Shown one piece after another: positions 53,633 to 62,304 of a DNA stretch of 64,000 nt. This DNA is from Pontibacter liquoris (GTDB lineage Bacteria > Bacteroidota > Bacteroidia > Cytophagales > Hymenobacteraceae). Location of the stretch: the NCBI RefSeq assembly GCF_022758235.1, contig NZ_JALEBG010000001.1, forward strand, positions 186,001-250,000, written 5' to 3'. The position numbers were made by a program, and so were the translations under genes. The notes under the pieces were generated by a model. It did no database searches. It was not told where the DNA came from and was given only the letters and a program-made list of their open reading frames with translations. Position 1 is the stretch's first letter; each line of letters begins with the position of its first letter.

Positions 53633-54020
53633 TGGATCTGATTGTTAACGAATAGCAGATAGTGCAATATAGTGAAATAGCAGGATTTGTCTTTTTATTT
53701 GCGGGTAATTTTTGAAATCCTGCAAATAAAAGCAATATTGGAAAGGCGTTTCAGGTCGCGCTTTCTCCTGAACCCGTAATTGCCCAGTTGCAATATACGG
53801 GTTTTGAAGCTGGTAGCCCCTGCTGGTGGAGCGATCCCGGAAAAGCGAAGACAGACCGATTCATACTTTAGATAATTAGTTTGCTATATTTAGTGGTGCA
53901 AGCAGAAAGCACGCCACACTTACAACAGCAACAGCCACACAGTGGCATTTAGTATAAAAACACAGCAGGTTCTCTGGCCGCTACCCGCTGCAGGAGCCTT
54001 TTTTCAGAAAGAATAACACA
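53633..54020. other. Divergent regulatory spacer, no gene
   Basis: 388 bp, AT-rich, between the divergent nagZ fusion and amidase lipoprotein genes. Apart from the inverted repeat at 53696-53728 and a few AGTATA heptamers I see no gene. Confidence 0.6.
53696..53728. promoter_or_regulatory. Inverted repeat upstream of the nagZ fusion, candidate operator
   Basis: TATTTGCGGG (53696-53705) and CCTGCAAATA (53719-53728) are inverted repeats with one mismatch over 10 bp and a 13-nt spacer. Located 64-96 bp upstream of the nagZ start. Confidence 0.4.
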
Positions 54021-55010
54021 ATGAAGCGATTTTTACCTCAGTTATCATTATTAGTTGTGGCCGGTATGGTTATCGCTTCGTGCGCTACAAACCCGTATGC
54101 CGCTACCAACCGCTCTTATAAAAAGCAGGCGCGGGCGTATGCCAAAAACCTGCGCACCATTCCGCCTGCTGCAACGGCCGGGGCAACCTATCAGCAAGGT
54201 GATTACTGGGTGGGCACCACCAACTTTAACATGCGTAAGCCTAACTTTGTGGTCATCCACCACACCGCCCAGGACTCTACGGGCCAGACGCTGCGCACCT
54301 TTACGTTGCCCCGTACGCAGGTGAGCGCCCATTACGTGATCGGGCGCGACGGCAAAGTATACCACATGCTTAACGACAACTTGCGGGCCTGGCATGGGGG
54401 CTCCGGCAGCTGGGGTAACAACAACGACCTCAACTCGTCGTCTATCGGCATCGAGCTCGATAACAATGGCTTCGAGCCTTTTTCTGATGAGCAGATCACC
54501 AGCCTTTTGCTTGTACTGGCCAGGCTGAAGAAAGACTACCACATTCCAGCGGCCAACTTTATCGGCCACTCCGACATTGCGCCTACCCGCAAAAACGACC
54601 CAAACCGAACGTTCCCCTGGAAAAAGCTGGCCGATAATGGCTTTGGGCTCTGGTACGATGCCGGCCTCCTGGACAGCACAGTCACCCCAAATGCGGCCGG
54701 TTACGCTGACAGCACCCTGGCGCTAAACATTACGCTGGTTCCGGACAGCACCGCCGTGCAAACCATCATTTCGGTGCAGGACAGCGTGTTTATCCATACC
54801 AACGCCGTGCAGGACAAGGCCCACGTGCAGGTGCGCATACAGGACCCCATTGCGCCCCGTGAGGCCCTGCGCATTATCGGCTACGATACAAAAGACATGA
54901 AAGCGGCCATCAAGGCCTTTAAGCTGCACTTTATACAAACAGACATTAGCGACACGCTGACCGAAACAGACAAAAAGGTGCTGTTCAATCTTTATAAAAA
55001 GTATTTGTAA
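54021..55010 (+). CDS. N-acetylmuramoyl-L-alanine amidase lipoprotein (Amidase_2, AmiD-like)
   Basis: 329-residue zinc amidase that cleaves the MurNAc-L-Ala bond. The lipobox VIASC (Cys near residue 21) anchors it in a membrane, like E. coli AmiD. Zinc-site blocks are VVIHHTAQDS (about 77-86, first His), the SAHYVIGRDGKVYHML strand pair and NFIGHSDIAPTRKNDPN (about 179-195, second His and Asp). The last 110 residues, after the domain, are an extra region (repeated DS.VF..TN...) ending in a helix that resembles a peptidoglycan-binding or trimerisation element. Divergent from the nagZ fusion. Confidence 0.91.
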   Translation: MKRFLPQLSLLVVAGMVIASCATNPYAATNRSYKKQARAYAKNLRTIPPAATAGATYQQGDYWVGTTNFNMRKPNFVVIHHTAQDSTGQTLRTFTLPRTQVSAHYVIGRDGKVYHMLNDNLRAWHGGSGSWGNNNDLNSSSIGIELDNNGFEPFSDEQITSLLLVLARLKKDYHIPAANFIGHSDIAPTRKNDPNRTFPWKKLADNGFGLWYDAGLLDSTVTPNAAGYADSTLALNITLVPDSTAVQTIISVQDSVFIHTNAVQDKAHVQVRIQDPIAPREALRIIGYDTKDMKAAIKAFKLHFIQTDISDTLTETDKKVLFNLYKKYL

Positions 55011-55415
55011 GCAAGTATATATCAGGGACGAATGCAAATCAGCTGCCCTCGCTTGCCTCCGGCAAGTGTGCGCTATACTTGGGCCTCTGGCCGCTGGATA
55101 ATAAAGTGAAGCAGGATGCCTGAAAAGAACGCACAGTCTCCGAAGGCAGGCGAGGGAAAGGTATAAGAAGGAAAGATTACCCGGTTTGTCATCCTGAAAG
55201 GATCTTGTTAGCAAGTCGCCAAAGTGGCCGCTATACTTCATCAGCATACTTTCAGGATGACAAAAAGAGAACAGGATAAGTATCGGAAGCAAGTAGGAAG
55301 CGATGAATCAAATCCGATATGTGCAGCAGGAGTGTGGTGGCGGAAGTATAAGAAAGTCTAATAGCTAAAGTCTAAAAATCCGGCGCCCATCACCCGGCGC
55401 CTAACAACTAAAACC
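55011..55415. repeat. Repeat-rich spacer between amidase and dacB
   Basis: No gene. It holds an imperfect inverted repeat (CCCTCGCTTGCCTCCGG 55046-55062 with 55140-55156, 15 of 17 matching), a perfect 16-bp inverted repeat TTTGTCATCCTGAAAG (55185-55200) / CTTTCAGGATGACAAA (55249-55264), and a GTCTAATAGCTAAAGTCT motif near 55357-55375. Confidence 0.75.
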
Positions 55416-56753
55416 ATGAGCAACTTCCGGTACCTGTTATTAAGTATAAGCCTGCTGTTGCTGGGCGCCTGCGCTACGTCCAGAAAAGCGCCTGAAGCCG
55501 CGGGCGCTGTGCCTTACGGCCCGGCCGAAATTGCCCGTCAGATCATGGCTTCGGAAGAACGGACGCACGATTTTATTGGGTTTGCCCTCTATGACCCGGA
55601 GCTGGATTCGATGGTGGTGGCTCATCATGCCGACAAGTATTTTGTTCCCGCCTCCAACACCAAGCTGTTTACATTTTATGCTTCGCTCAAAATGCTGGGC
55701 GATTCCATCCCGGCGCTTAAGTATGCGGTGCATGGCGATTCGTTACTGTTCTGGGGCACAGGCGACCCCATCTTTACCCACATGGATGTGAAGAACACGG
55801 CAGCCTATTCGTTTCTGAAGAACCGCCCCGAAAAGCTATACTATATCCAGGCGCCTTATACCAGCACACCGTTTGCCACCAACTGGGGCTGGGACGATTA
55901 CAATTATTACTACCAGCCGGAGCGGAACGTGTTTCCCATCCATGGCAACATCGTGAAATTCACGCGTAAGGATAGCGCACAATACACCACCACGCCTGCC
56001 TACTTTAAGCGCCTGGTGAAAGTTGATACCACTACCAATGCCAACGGCGATGCGTTTGTGCGCGCCTGGCGAACCAATGATTTTACCTTTTACCCCAAGC
56101 TGGCCAAAGCCAATTTTTCGGTGGAAGTGCCCTTTATCACCTCGCCTGCGCTCACAGTGGCGTTGCTGGCCGATACCTTAAAGCGCCCGGTAAAGCTGGT
56201 GACGCGAAGTATACCGCAGAACGGGAAGACATTTTATGGCCTGCCTGCCGATACGGTGTACAAGCGCATGCTGCAGGTAAGCGACAACCTGTTGGCCGAG
56301 CAACTAATGGCGCTTTGCTCGGGCACCATCTCCGACACGCTGGCGGTGGAGAAAGGGATACAATACGCGCTGGAACATTACCTCAACGACCTGCCGGACA
56401 AGCCCATTTGGATAGATGGCTCGGGCCTCTCGAGCATGGACATGTTCACGCCACGCGATATCATCGTTTTGCTGCAAAAGCTGCTGCAGGAGAGGCCCAA
56501 AGAGCGCCTGTTTCCGATGCTGGCGGCCGGCGGCCAGCCGGGTACTTTCCGGAATATCTACAAAGCCAATGTGCCCTTCGTTTTTGGTAAGTCAGGAACG
56601 CTGGCGCATGTGCACAACCAGAGCGGCTACATTATCACCAAAAGCGGAAAGCTGTTGCTTTTCAGCTTTATGAACAACAATTTTCCTGTCTCCTCTTCCG
56701 CCATCCGCGACGAAATGGTGCGCATCATGACGGATGTGCATGAGAAGTATTAA
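55416..56753 (+). CDS. dacB: D-alanyl-D-alanine carboxypeptidase/endopeptidase (PBP4, S13)
   Basis: Penicillin-binding protein that trims or opens murein peptides. 445 residues, with lipobox LLLGAC (Cys near residue 14). The three active-site motifs are present: PASNTKLFTFY (Ser-x-x-Lys about 80-83), MLQVSDNLLAEQLM (Ser-x-Asn about 288) and VFGKSGTLAHV (Lys-Ser-Gly about 391). It is a little shorter than E. coli DacB because the large inserted domains are reduced. It precedes the dipeptide epimerase gene by 123 bp on the same strand, consistent with a peptide-processing set. Confidence 0.91.
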   Translation: MSNFRYLLLSISLLLLGACATSRKAPEAAGAVPYGPAEIARQIMASEERTHDFIGFALYDPELDSMVVAHHADKYFVPASNTKLFTFYASLKMLGDSIPALKYAVHGDSLLFWGTGDPIFTHMDVKNTAAYSFLKNRPEKLYYIQAPYTSTPFATNWGWDDYNYYYQPERNVFPIHGNIVKFTRKDSAQYTTTPAYFKRLVKVDTTTNANGDAFVRAWRTNDFTFYPKLAKANFSVEVPFITSPALTVALLADTLKRPVKLVTRSIPQNGKTFYGLPADTVYKRMLQVSDNLLAEQLMALCSGTISDTLAVEKGIQYALEHYLNDLPDKPIWIDGSGLSSMDMFTPRDIIVLLQKLLQERPKERLFPMLAAGGQPGTFRNIYKANVPFVFGKSGTLAHVHNQSGYIITKSGKLLLFSFMNNNFPVSSSAIRDEMVRIMTDVHEKY

Positions 56754-56876
56754 GTTTATACTTTGCCGGATAAGCACCCGAAGATAGCAGCACAAACTAT
56801 AAAACCAGAAAAGGTAAGCGCCGGCAGAAGTATAATTTAGCTAAAGAACCGTTTCAAAGAAACAACCTATACTATA

Positions 56877-57890
56877 ATGAAACTAACCATCCGTTCGTTC
56901 GACCTGCCGCTGCGGCACACCTTCACCATTTCCTACGACTCGCGCGATGTGCAGGAAACGCTGATCGTGGAGCTGGAGCACGACGGGCATAAAGGCTACG
57001 GCGAGGCTACCAGCAACCCGTACTACAAGTTCACCATCCAGTGTATGACGGCGGCCCTGGAAAGCATCCGGGAGCAGATCGAAACAACAGAACTGACCTC
57101 GCCGGAAGCATTCTGGGCACAGATGCAGCCGCTGCTGGCCGATAATCCGTTTGCACTTTGTGCCCTCGATATGGCGGCCAACGATCTCTACGGCAAGCTG
57201 CAGGGCAAGCCGCTCTACAAGCTTTGGGGCCTAGATGCTGCTACCATGCCCATCACAGATTATACCATCGGCATCGACACCATCGACAACATGGTGAAGA
57301 AATTGCAGGAGCAGCCCTGGCCACTTTACAAGATAAAACTGGGTACGCCCAACGATGTGGCCATTGTAAAGGCGTTGCGCAAGCACACCGATGCCGTGTT
57401 TAGGGTAGATGCCAACTGCGCCTGGGGCGTGGAAGAAACCATCGAGAACTCGAAACAGCTAAAGCCGCTGGGCGTGCAGTTTATTGAGCAGCCCATGCGG
57501 GCCGACGATATGGAAGGCATGAAGCAGGTATATGCGCACTCCGCCCTCCCGCTCATTGCCGACGAAAGCTGTATTACGGAAGCCGATGTTGCTAAATGCC
57601 ACGGCCATTTTCATGGTGTCAACGTCAAGCTGGTAAAGTGCGGCGGACTGACACCCGCGCGCCGTATGATTGCTGAAGCCAAAAAGCTGGGCATGAAAAC
57701 GATGGTCGGTTGCATGACCGAATCGAGTGTCGGTATTTCTGCTATTGCGCAGCTGCTGCCTATGCTGGATTACGTGGACATGGACGGCGCTTTGCTGCTG
57801 AGCAAGGATATCGCCTCGGGCGTAACCATTGACTTCGGTAAAGTGACCTACAGCCCAGTAAACGGAACCGGCGCGACGCTGCTTGCCTGA
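56877..57890 (+). CDS. L-Ala-D/L-Glu (dipeptide) epimerase
   Basis: Cytoplasmic enolase-superfamily enzyme of 337 residues that epimerises the D-Glu of L-Ala-D-Glu so that ordinary dipeptidases can use it; known from E. coli YcjG and B. subtilis YkfB. The catalytic Lys pair lies in YKIKLGT (about 150-156) and in KLVKCGG (about 249-255). The metal ligands are in VDANCAW (about 176-182), EQPM (about 203-206) and ADESC (about 227-231). The last base of its TGA is the first base of the ATG of the next gene, so translation is probably coupled. It marks the peptide arm of the murein pathway. Confidence 0.94.
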   Translation: MKLTIRSFDLPLRHTFTISYDSRDVQETLIVELEHDGHKGYGEATSNPYYKFTIQCMTAALESIREQIETTELTSPEAFWAQMQPLLADNPFALCALDMAANDLYGKLQGKPLYKLWGLDAATMPITDYTIGIDTIDNMVKKLQEQPWPLYKIKLGTPNDVAIVKALRKHTDAVFRVDANCAWGVEETIENSKQLKPLGVQFIEQPMRADDMEGMKQVYAHSALPLIADESCITEADVAKCHGHFHGVNVKLVKCGGLTPARRMIAEAKKLGMKTMVGCMTESSVGISAIAQLLPMLDYVDMDGALLLSKDIASGVTIDFGKVTYSPVNGTGATLLA

Positions 57891-58978
57891 TGATCGACCC
57901 GGAGCGCATCACTGCCGATCAGTTGCCCGGCCGCACGCTTTGCGTGAACGGCGCGGAGTTCCTGTTTTGCAGCGGCACGTCATACCTGGGCATTTCGCGT
58001 AGCGAGGCCTTTCAACAAAGCCTGCTGGCGGGATTTGAGCGTTATGGCACCAACTATTCGAGCTCGCGCAATTCTAACCTGCAGCTGCAGGTGTTTACCG
58101 AGGCAGAGGATTTCCTGGCGAGCTATACCGGCGCAGAAGCCGCGCTCACCATGTCGTCGGGTTATCTGGCCGGGCAGCTGGTGGTGCAAACGCTGCAAAA
58201 CGAAGGACGCTTTTTGTATGCGCCCGGCACGCATCCGGCCCTGTGGCGAAGTATGGCCGATGCGCCCTATGCCAGTGTCCCCTTTGACGAATGGGTGAAC
58301 CTAATGCTGCAGCAGGCGCCAGCGTTGCCAGAGCGGCAGCTTATACTTGTATGTAACTCGCTGGATCCGCTTAAGGCGCAAAACTATTCGTTCGACTGGG
58401 TTAATAAACTGCCCCGTGAAAAGCAGATCACGCTGATCGTGGACGATTCGCATGGCTTTGGCGTAACCGGCGAGAACGGTGCAGGCATTTACCCGCAGCT
58501 GCGCGGTTTGCAAGGTATACGGCTGGTGGTGGTGAGTTCTTTTGGCAAAGCCTTTGGCATTCCGGCGGGGCTTATACTTGGCGACAGGCAGCTGATCACG
58601 CAGCTTCGGGCCAGTTCGTGTTTCGGTGGGGCGTCGCCGGCGATACCGGCTTACCTGTATGCATTTCTGCACAGCCAGCAGCTCTTTGAAGCCGCCCGGG
58701 AAAAGCTGTTTTCAAACATCCTATACTTCCGGAAGCGCCTGCAGCAACCGGAACTGTTCCGTTTTTTTGAGGCGTATCCGGTCTTTTATACTTCCGAGGA
58801 GGCCCTGAGCTCTTACCTGCTGCAAAACCAGGTGCTTATTTCCAGCTTCCGCTACCCCACGCCGGCCGATGCACCCATTACGCGCGTTATCCTCAACAGC
58901 CTGCACACAACTGCAGATCTGGACAGGCTAACAGAGTTGATCAATGGGTATGGGGCTGGTAAGGAGCGGCTTGGATGA
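57890..58978 (+). CDS. PLP-dependent alpha-oxoamine-synthase-like enzyme
   Basis: 362-residue fold-type I PLP enzyme, somewhat shorter than BioF or KBL (about 385-400). The Schiff-base Lys is in VSSFGKAFGIPAG (about 223), the Asp/His pair in IVDDSHGFGVTGENGAG, and the N-terminal NYSSSRNSNLQLQVFTEAE block resembles the G-S-R..G region of 8-amino-7-oxononanoate synthase, but with Arg-Asn-Ser-Asn in place of the usual Gly-rich motif. AONS-like enzymes condense an amino acid with an acyl-CoA; the reaction here is unknown. Overlap with the epimerase gene suggests it acts on an amino acid freed from murein dipeptides, such as Ala or Glu. Confidence 0.8.
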   Translation: MIDPERITADQLPGRTLCVNGAEFLFCSGTSYLGISRSEAFQQSLLAGFERYGTNYSSSRNSNLQLQVFTEAEDFLASYTGAEAALTMSSGYLAGQLVVQTLQNEGRFLYAPGTHPALWRSMADAPYASVPFDEWVNLMLQQAPALPERQLILVCNSLDPLKAQNYSFDWVNKLPREKQITLIVDDSHGFGVTGENGAGIYPQLRGLQGIRLVVVSSFGKAFGIPAGLILGDRQLITQLRASSCFGGASPAIPAYLYAFLHSQQLFEAAREKLFSNILYFRKRLQQPELFRFFEAYPVFYTSEEALSSYLLQNQVLISSFRYPTPADAPITRVILNSLHTTADLDRLTELINGYGAGKERLG

Positions 58979-59124
58979 CAAAAGGGAAAGTGGCTGCTTT
59001 GAAAGTATAAGTATTGTGGCTTTTGTGGATGTTTAACACCTCCCCACCCTCCTCGAGGAGGGAATTCTGTAATTACTACTTGGGAAGTATAAGCGCTGTA
59101 GTTTTGGATTGAACAGCTTGCTCA

Positions 59125-59146
59125 CAAGATCCTTTCAGGATGACAA
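59125..59146. repeat. CAAGATCC...GGATGACA repeat, copy 4
   Basis: CAAGATCCTTTCAGGATGAC, nearly identical to the copy at 43956 and to the reverse copy at 55187-55207. Confidence 0.75.
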
Positions 59147-59251
59147 GAGGTGGGGAAGTGGTAATTTTATCTGAATCAGGATTTATAGAATTATGGGATA
59201 AGCAGGATTATACTTGAATTCTTTCCTGTAAGCTATGCAGCAGACACTTTA

Positions 59252-59406
59252 GCCAAGTGCAGTATTTGACGATTTTTTGTTTGAGCGTCAGCGAGCTCAA
59301 AATCGTCTTGATTCTTTTGCTTACGGGGGTAGGGGCCCTCTATTTTTCTCATCAAGGAGAAAAGGAAGGCCCAGCCGGCGAGGCGAAAAGCCAGCAAAGA
59401 ATCAAG
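59252..59406. repeat. Structured dispersed repeat, copy B
   Basis: Matches copy A (44036-44172) with a roughly 22-nt insertion after GCTTAC. The main stem is GACGATTTT (59268-59276) / AAAATCGTC (59299-59307). An outer stem CTTGATTCTTT (59307-59317) / AAAGAATCAAG (59396-59406) encloses a TTTTCTC/GAGAAAA hairpin and GCC/GGC pairs, giving a multibranched fold. Confidence 0.8.
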
Positions 59407-59612
59407 TAATACAAAGTTGTTATAACAATGGCAGGTATAAAGATACCCACCATCCAATACCGGTCATCATGAGGCTTTTAGCTCAGCGAAGTCAGCGACT
59501 TCACACCACAAAAAGACACAAGTTTGAAAACTTGCGCCAGGAATGAATAATAAAATAGATATTTTAGAGCACCAATAAACCATTACTTTAAACCAACCCT
59601 TACCAACCCATC

Positions 59613-60875
59613 ATGGAGCAACAAGCCCCTGAACCATTACCCCTGATCACCAACGATGCCGTCGTACTCGGTATACTTGTCATTATTCTGGCGCTCATCT
59701 TCAAGACCGCTGCCAGCGAGAGGCCTTTCTTTAAAAAGTTTTACAGTGTAGTGCCTTCGCTGCTGCTGTGCTACCTGATACCAAGTCTTTTAAACTCTTT
59801 CGGAGTTATTTCCGGCGAGCATTCGGGCTTGTACCAGATGGCCTCGCGCTACCTGCTGCCGGCCAGTTTGGTGCTGTTCACCATCAGCCTCGACCTGAAA
59901 GAGATCTGGAAACTACGCCACAAAGCCGGCCTGATGTTTATTACCGGAACTGTAGGCGTGGTGATTGGCGGTCCGCTGGCGATCCTGATCGTATCATCGT
60001 TTGCCCCCGGCATCGTAGGCGGGCAGGGGCCGGATGCGGTATGGCGCGGCTTATCCACCATTGCCGGCAGCTGGATCGGCGGTGGCGCAAACCAGCTGGC
60101 CATGTATGAGGTGTTCAAACCCAATCCCAATCTTTTCTCAGCCGTAATTGCTGTGGACGTGATCGTGGCCAATATCTGGATGGCGGTGCTCTTGTATGGC
60201 GTGGGCATCTCGGATAAAATAGACCGCTTTTTTAAGGCCGATAAATCCACGATCATCGAACTGAAAGAAAAGGTAGAAGCATACAGGCTCAGCATTATGC
60301 GCATCCCCACTTTAACCGATATGATGATGATTGTGGGCATAGGGCTGGGAGTAACGGGTGCCGCACATTTCCTGGCCGACCTGATCGCTCCCTGGATCGC
60401 AGTACACGCCCCGTACCTGGAGCAATTCAGTTTAACGTCCGGGTTCTTCTGGCTGGTGGTGCTGGCCACAACCTTCGGCATGCTGCTATCCTTTACCCGG
60501 GCACGTGAGTTGGAAGGGGCAGGCGCCTCACGCATTGGCAGTTTATTTTTATACATTCTGGTGGCGACCATTGGCATGCAGATGGATGTCTCGGCTGTGT
60601 TCAGCAACCCGGGCCTGTTTTTGGTGGGCTTGATCTGGATCATTATTCATATGCTATTGCTGGTGCTGATGGCCAAACTCATTAAAGCGCCGTTCTTCTT
60701 TCTGGCGGTGGGCAGCCAGGCCAATATCGGCGGGGCGGCTTCGGCCCCCATCGTGGCGGCCGCCTTCCATCCGGCGCTAGCGCCTGTGGGCGTGTTGCTG
60801 GCTATACTTGGCTATGGCATTGGTACTTATGGTGCATATATCTGTGGCCTGCTGATGCAACAGGTAGCACCCTGA
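59613..60875 (+). CDS. DUF819 (YjcL-like) integral membrane protein
   Basis: 420-residue membrane protein with about eleven predicted membrane segments and short loops; TIAGSWIGGGANQLAMYEV (about 149-167) and the C-terminal GSQANIGGAASAPIVAAAF are the hallmarks of DUF819. The two-repeat architecture with broken helices around Gly-rich motifs resembles ion-coupled carriers. No transport function is established. It follows the epimerase and PLP-enzyme genes and precedes the NlpC/P60 peptidase gene, so uptake of murein dipeptides or an amino-acid product is a testable guess. Confidence 0.85.
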   Translation: MEQQAPEPLPLITNDAVVLGILVIILALIFKTAASERPFFKKFYSVVPSLLLCYLIPSLLNSFGVISGEHSGLYQMASRYLLPASLVLFTISLDLKEIWKLRHKAGLMFITGTVGVVIGGPLAILIVSSFAPGIVGGQGPDAVWRGLSTIAGSWIGGGANQLAMYEVFKPNPNLFSAVIAVDVIVANIWMAVLLYGVGISDKIDRFFKADKSTIIELKEKVEAYRLSIMRIPTLTDMMMIVGIGLGVTGAAHFLADLIAPWIAVHAPYLEQFSLTSGFFWLVVLATTFGMLLSFTRARELEGAGASRIGSLFLYILVATIGMQMDVSAVFSNPGLFLVGLIWIIIHMLLLVLMAKLIKAPFFFLAVGSQANIGGAASAPIVAAAFHPALAPVGVLLAILGYGIGTYGAYICGLLMQQVAP

Positions 60876-61018
60876 TAACCTGGTACCCGGGAGCAGCACG
60901 CTTCCCTAGAAGCGAAACTAAAGTATAAATCAAGTATGTTTAATGACAGAGAGTAGAAAGGAGCTGCAGCCTGCCTTAACCTTTTGCCTACTCTCCATCA
61001 CCTTTTCACCAAGTCACC

Positions 61019-62206
61019 ATGATCATGCGGAAAGCTTTTTTAATTTTTCTCCTGCCCTTGCTGGCAGCCTGTGCCGGCACCAAAACCGGAACAACGGCAT
61101 CGACCGCCCCAACGGCTTTGCAAGCGGAAGTAGACGCCATCCGTCAGGAATTTGCCCCGGATAAACGTACGGCTTTGTTCCAGGTGGAGCTGCACAACCA
61201 GGTGCTTGCCGGCGAAACCAATCTGCCGGCTGCCAAGGCTGCTTTGCTGCAGCGCCTGCAGGCGGCCAAGATTTCCTTTGTGGATAGCATCCGGGTGTTA
61301 CCCGAACCCGAACTGAAAGGACAGGAATATGCAGTGGTAACTATTTCGGTAGCTAACCTGCGCTCCCAGCCCAAGCACTCGGCCGAGCTGGCCACACAGG
61401 CAACCATGGGCACCCCGGTAAAGGTATGGAAAGAAGAAGGCGGCTGGTACCTGGTGCAAACGCCCGATCAGTACCTGGCCTGGGTAGATGACGGCGGCAT
61501 TACGCTGCTCAGCAGCACCCGCTTTGCAGACTGGCAGAAAGGCGATAAATTGATCTACACGCATCCGTACGGCTTTGCTTACGGCAGTGCCAGTGCCGCC
61601 GGCGGCACGATATCGGATTTGGTGTACGGCGATGTGATGGTGCTCAAAAAGGAGGAAAAAGATTTTTACGAAGTGCAGTTTCCGGACGGTCGTAGTGCGT
61701 ATGTGGCGAAAGCCGAAGCTACCGGCTATAAAAACTGGCTGGCCAGCCGGCAGCCTACCGAAAACAACCTGGTGCAGACGAGCAAAAGCCTGCTGGGCCT
61801 GCCGTACCTGTGGGGTGGCACCTCGTTTAAAGGCGTAGACTGCAGCGGCTTTACCAAAACCGTATACTTTATGAACGGCCTGGTACTGCCCCGCGACGCC
61901 TCGCAGCAGGTGCACATCGGAGAGCTGGTCGATACCTCTAAGGGCTGGCAGAACATGCGCCCCGGCGACCTGCTTTTCTTTGGCGTTCCGGCAAAAGACG
62001 GCAAGCCCGAGCGCGTGGTGCACGTGGGCATGTGGATAGGTGGCAACCAGGAATTCATTCACTCCTCGGGGCTGGTACACATCAGCAGCATGAACCCCGA
62101 AGCTCCTAATTATGATCCGGGGCAGCTCAAGCGTTTTCTGCGTGCCAAACATATTACGCCCGAAGAAACGCTGCTGGACCTGCGCACCGCCTCGCTGTAT
62201 GAATAA
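61019..62206 (+). CDS. NlpC/P60 (C40) peptidase lipoprotein with SH3-like domains
   Basis: 395-residue cysteine peptidase, related to YkfC-type gamma-D-glutamyl-L-diamino-acid endopeptidases that release L-Ala-D-Glu. Lipoprotein signal with lipobox LLAAC (Cys near residue 17). Two bacterial SH3-like domains (about 100-165 and 170-235) precede the catalytic domain: Cys near 275 in GVDCSGFTKTVYF, His near 334 in VVHVGMWIGG and a third polar residue in FIHSSGLVHISSM. The start ATG at 61019 gives the signal; ATG 61025 is also possible. It pairs logically with the dipeptide epimerase two genes upstream. Confidence 0.91.
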   Translation: MIMRKAFLIFLLPLLAACAGTKTGTTASTAPTALQAEVDAIRQEFAPDKRTALFQVELHNQVLAGETNLPAAKAALLQRLQAAKISFVDSIRVLPEPELKGQEYAVVTISVANLRSQPKHSAELATQATMGTPVKVWKEEGGWYLVQTPDQYLAWVDDGGITLLSSTRFADWQKGDKLIYTHPYGFAYGSASAAGGTISDLVYGDVMVLKKEEKDFYEVQFPDGRSAYVAKAEATGYKNWLASRQPTENNLVQTSKSLLGLPYLWGGTSFKGVDCSGFTKTVYFMNGLVLPRDASQQVHIGELVDTSKGWQNMRPGDLLFFGVPAKDGKPERVVHVGMWIGGNQEFIHSSGLVHISSMNPEAPNYDPGQLKRFLRAKHITPEETLLDLRTASLYE

Positions 62207-62231
62207 GCATTAATAGCGTGTGTAGCGCGTT

Positions 62232-62279
62232 AAAAAGCCCCGGCCAAGTATAGCTCGTCTATACTTGGCCGGGGCTTTT
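62232..62279. terminator. Bidirectional terminator containing the AAGTATA heptamer
   Basis: About 21-bp perfect stem, AAAGCCCCGGCCAAGTATAG / CTATACTTGGCCGGGGCTTT, 5-nt loop, between convergent genes. The heptamer sits in the stem, so it occurs on both strands. Confidence 0.88.
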
Positions 62280-62304
62280 AGCTTGTAAAGGCGGCAGGCG
62301 TCGT

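Larger units (their letters stand above)
58979..59612. repeat. Repeat-rich spacer before the DUF819 gene
   Basis: 634 bp with no real gene: CCTCCCCACC...GGAGGG palindrome (59038-59072), CAAGATCCTTTCAGGATGAC (59125-59144) and the structured repeat copy B (59252-59406). Frames at 59233-59457 and 59277-59546 run through the repeat and are rejected as genes. Confidence 0.75.

Noticed and set aside
59277..59546. 89-codon plus-strand frame
   Set aside because: Runs through repeat copy B, with no signal, domain or start context.
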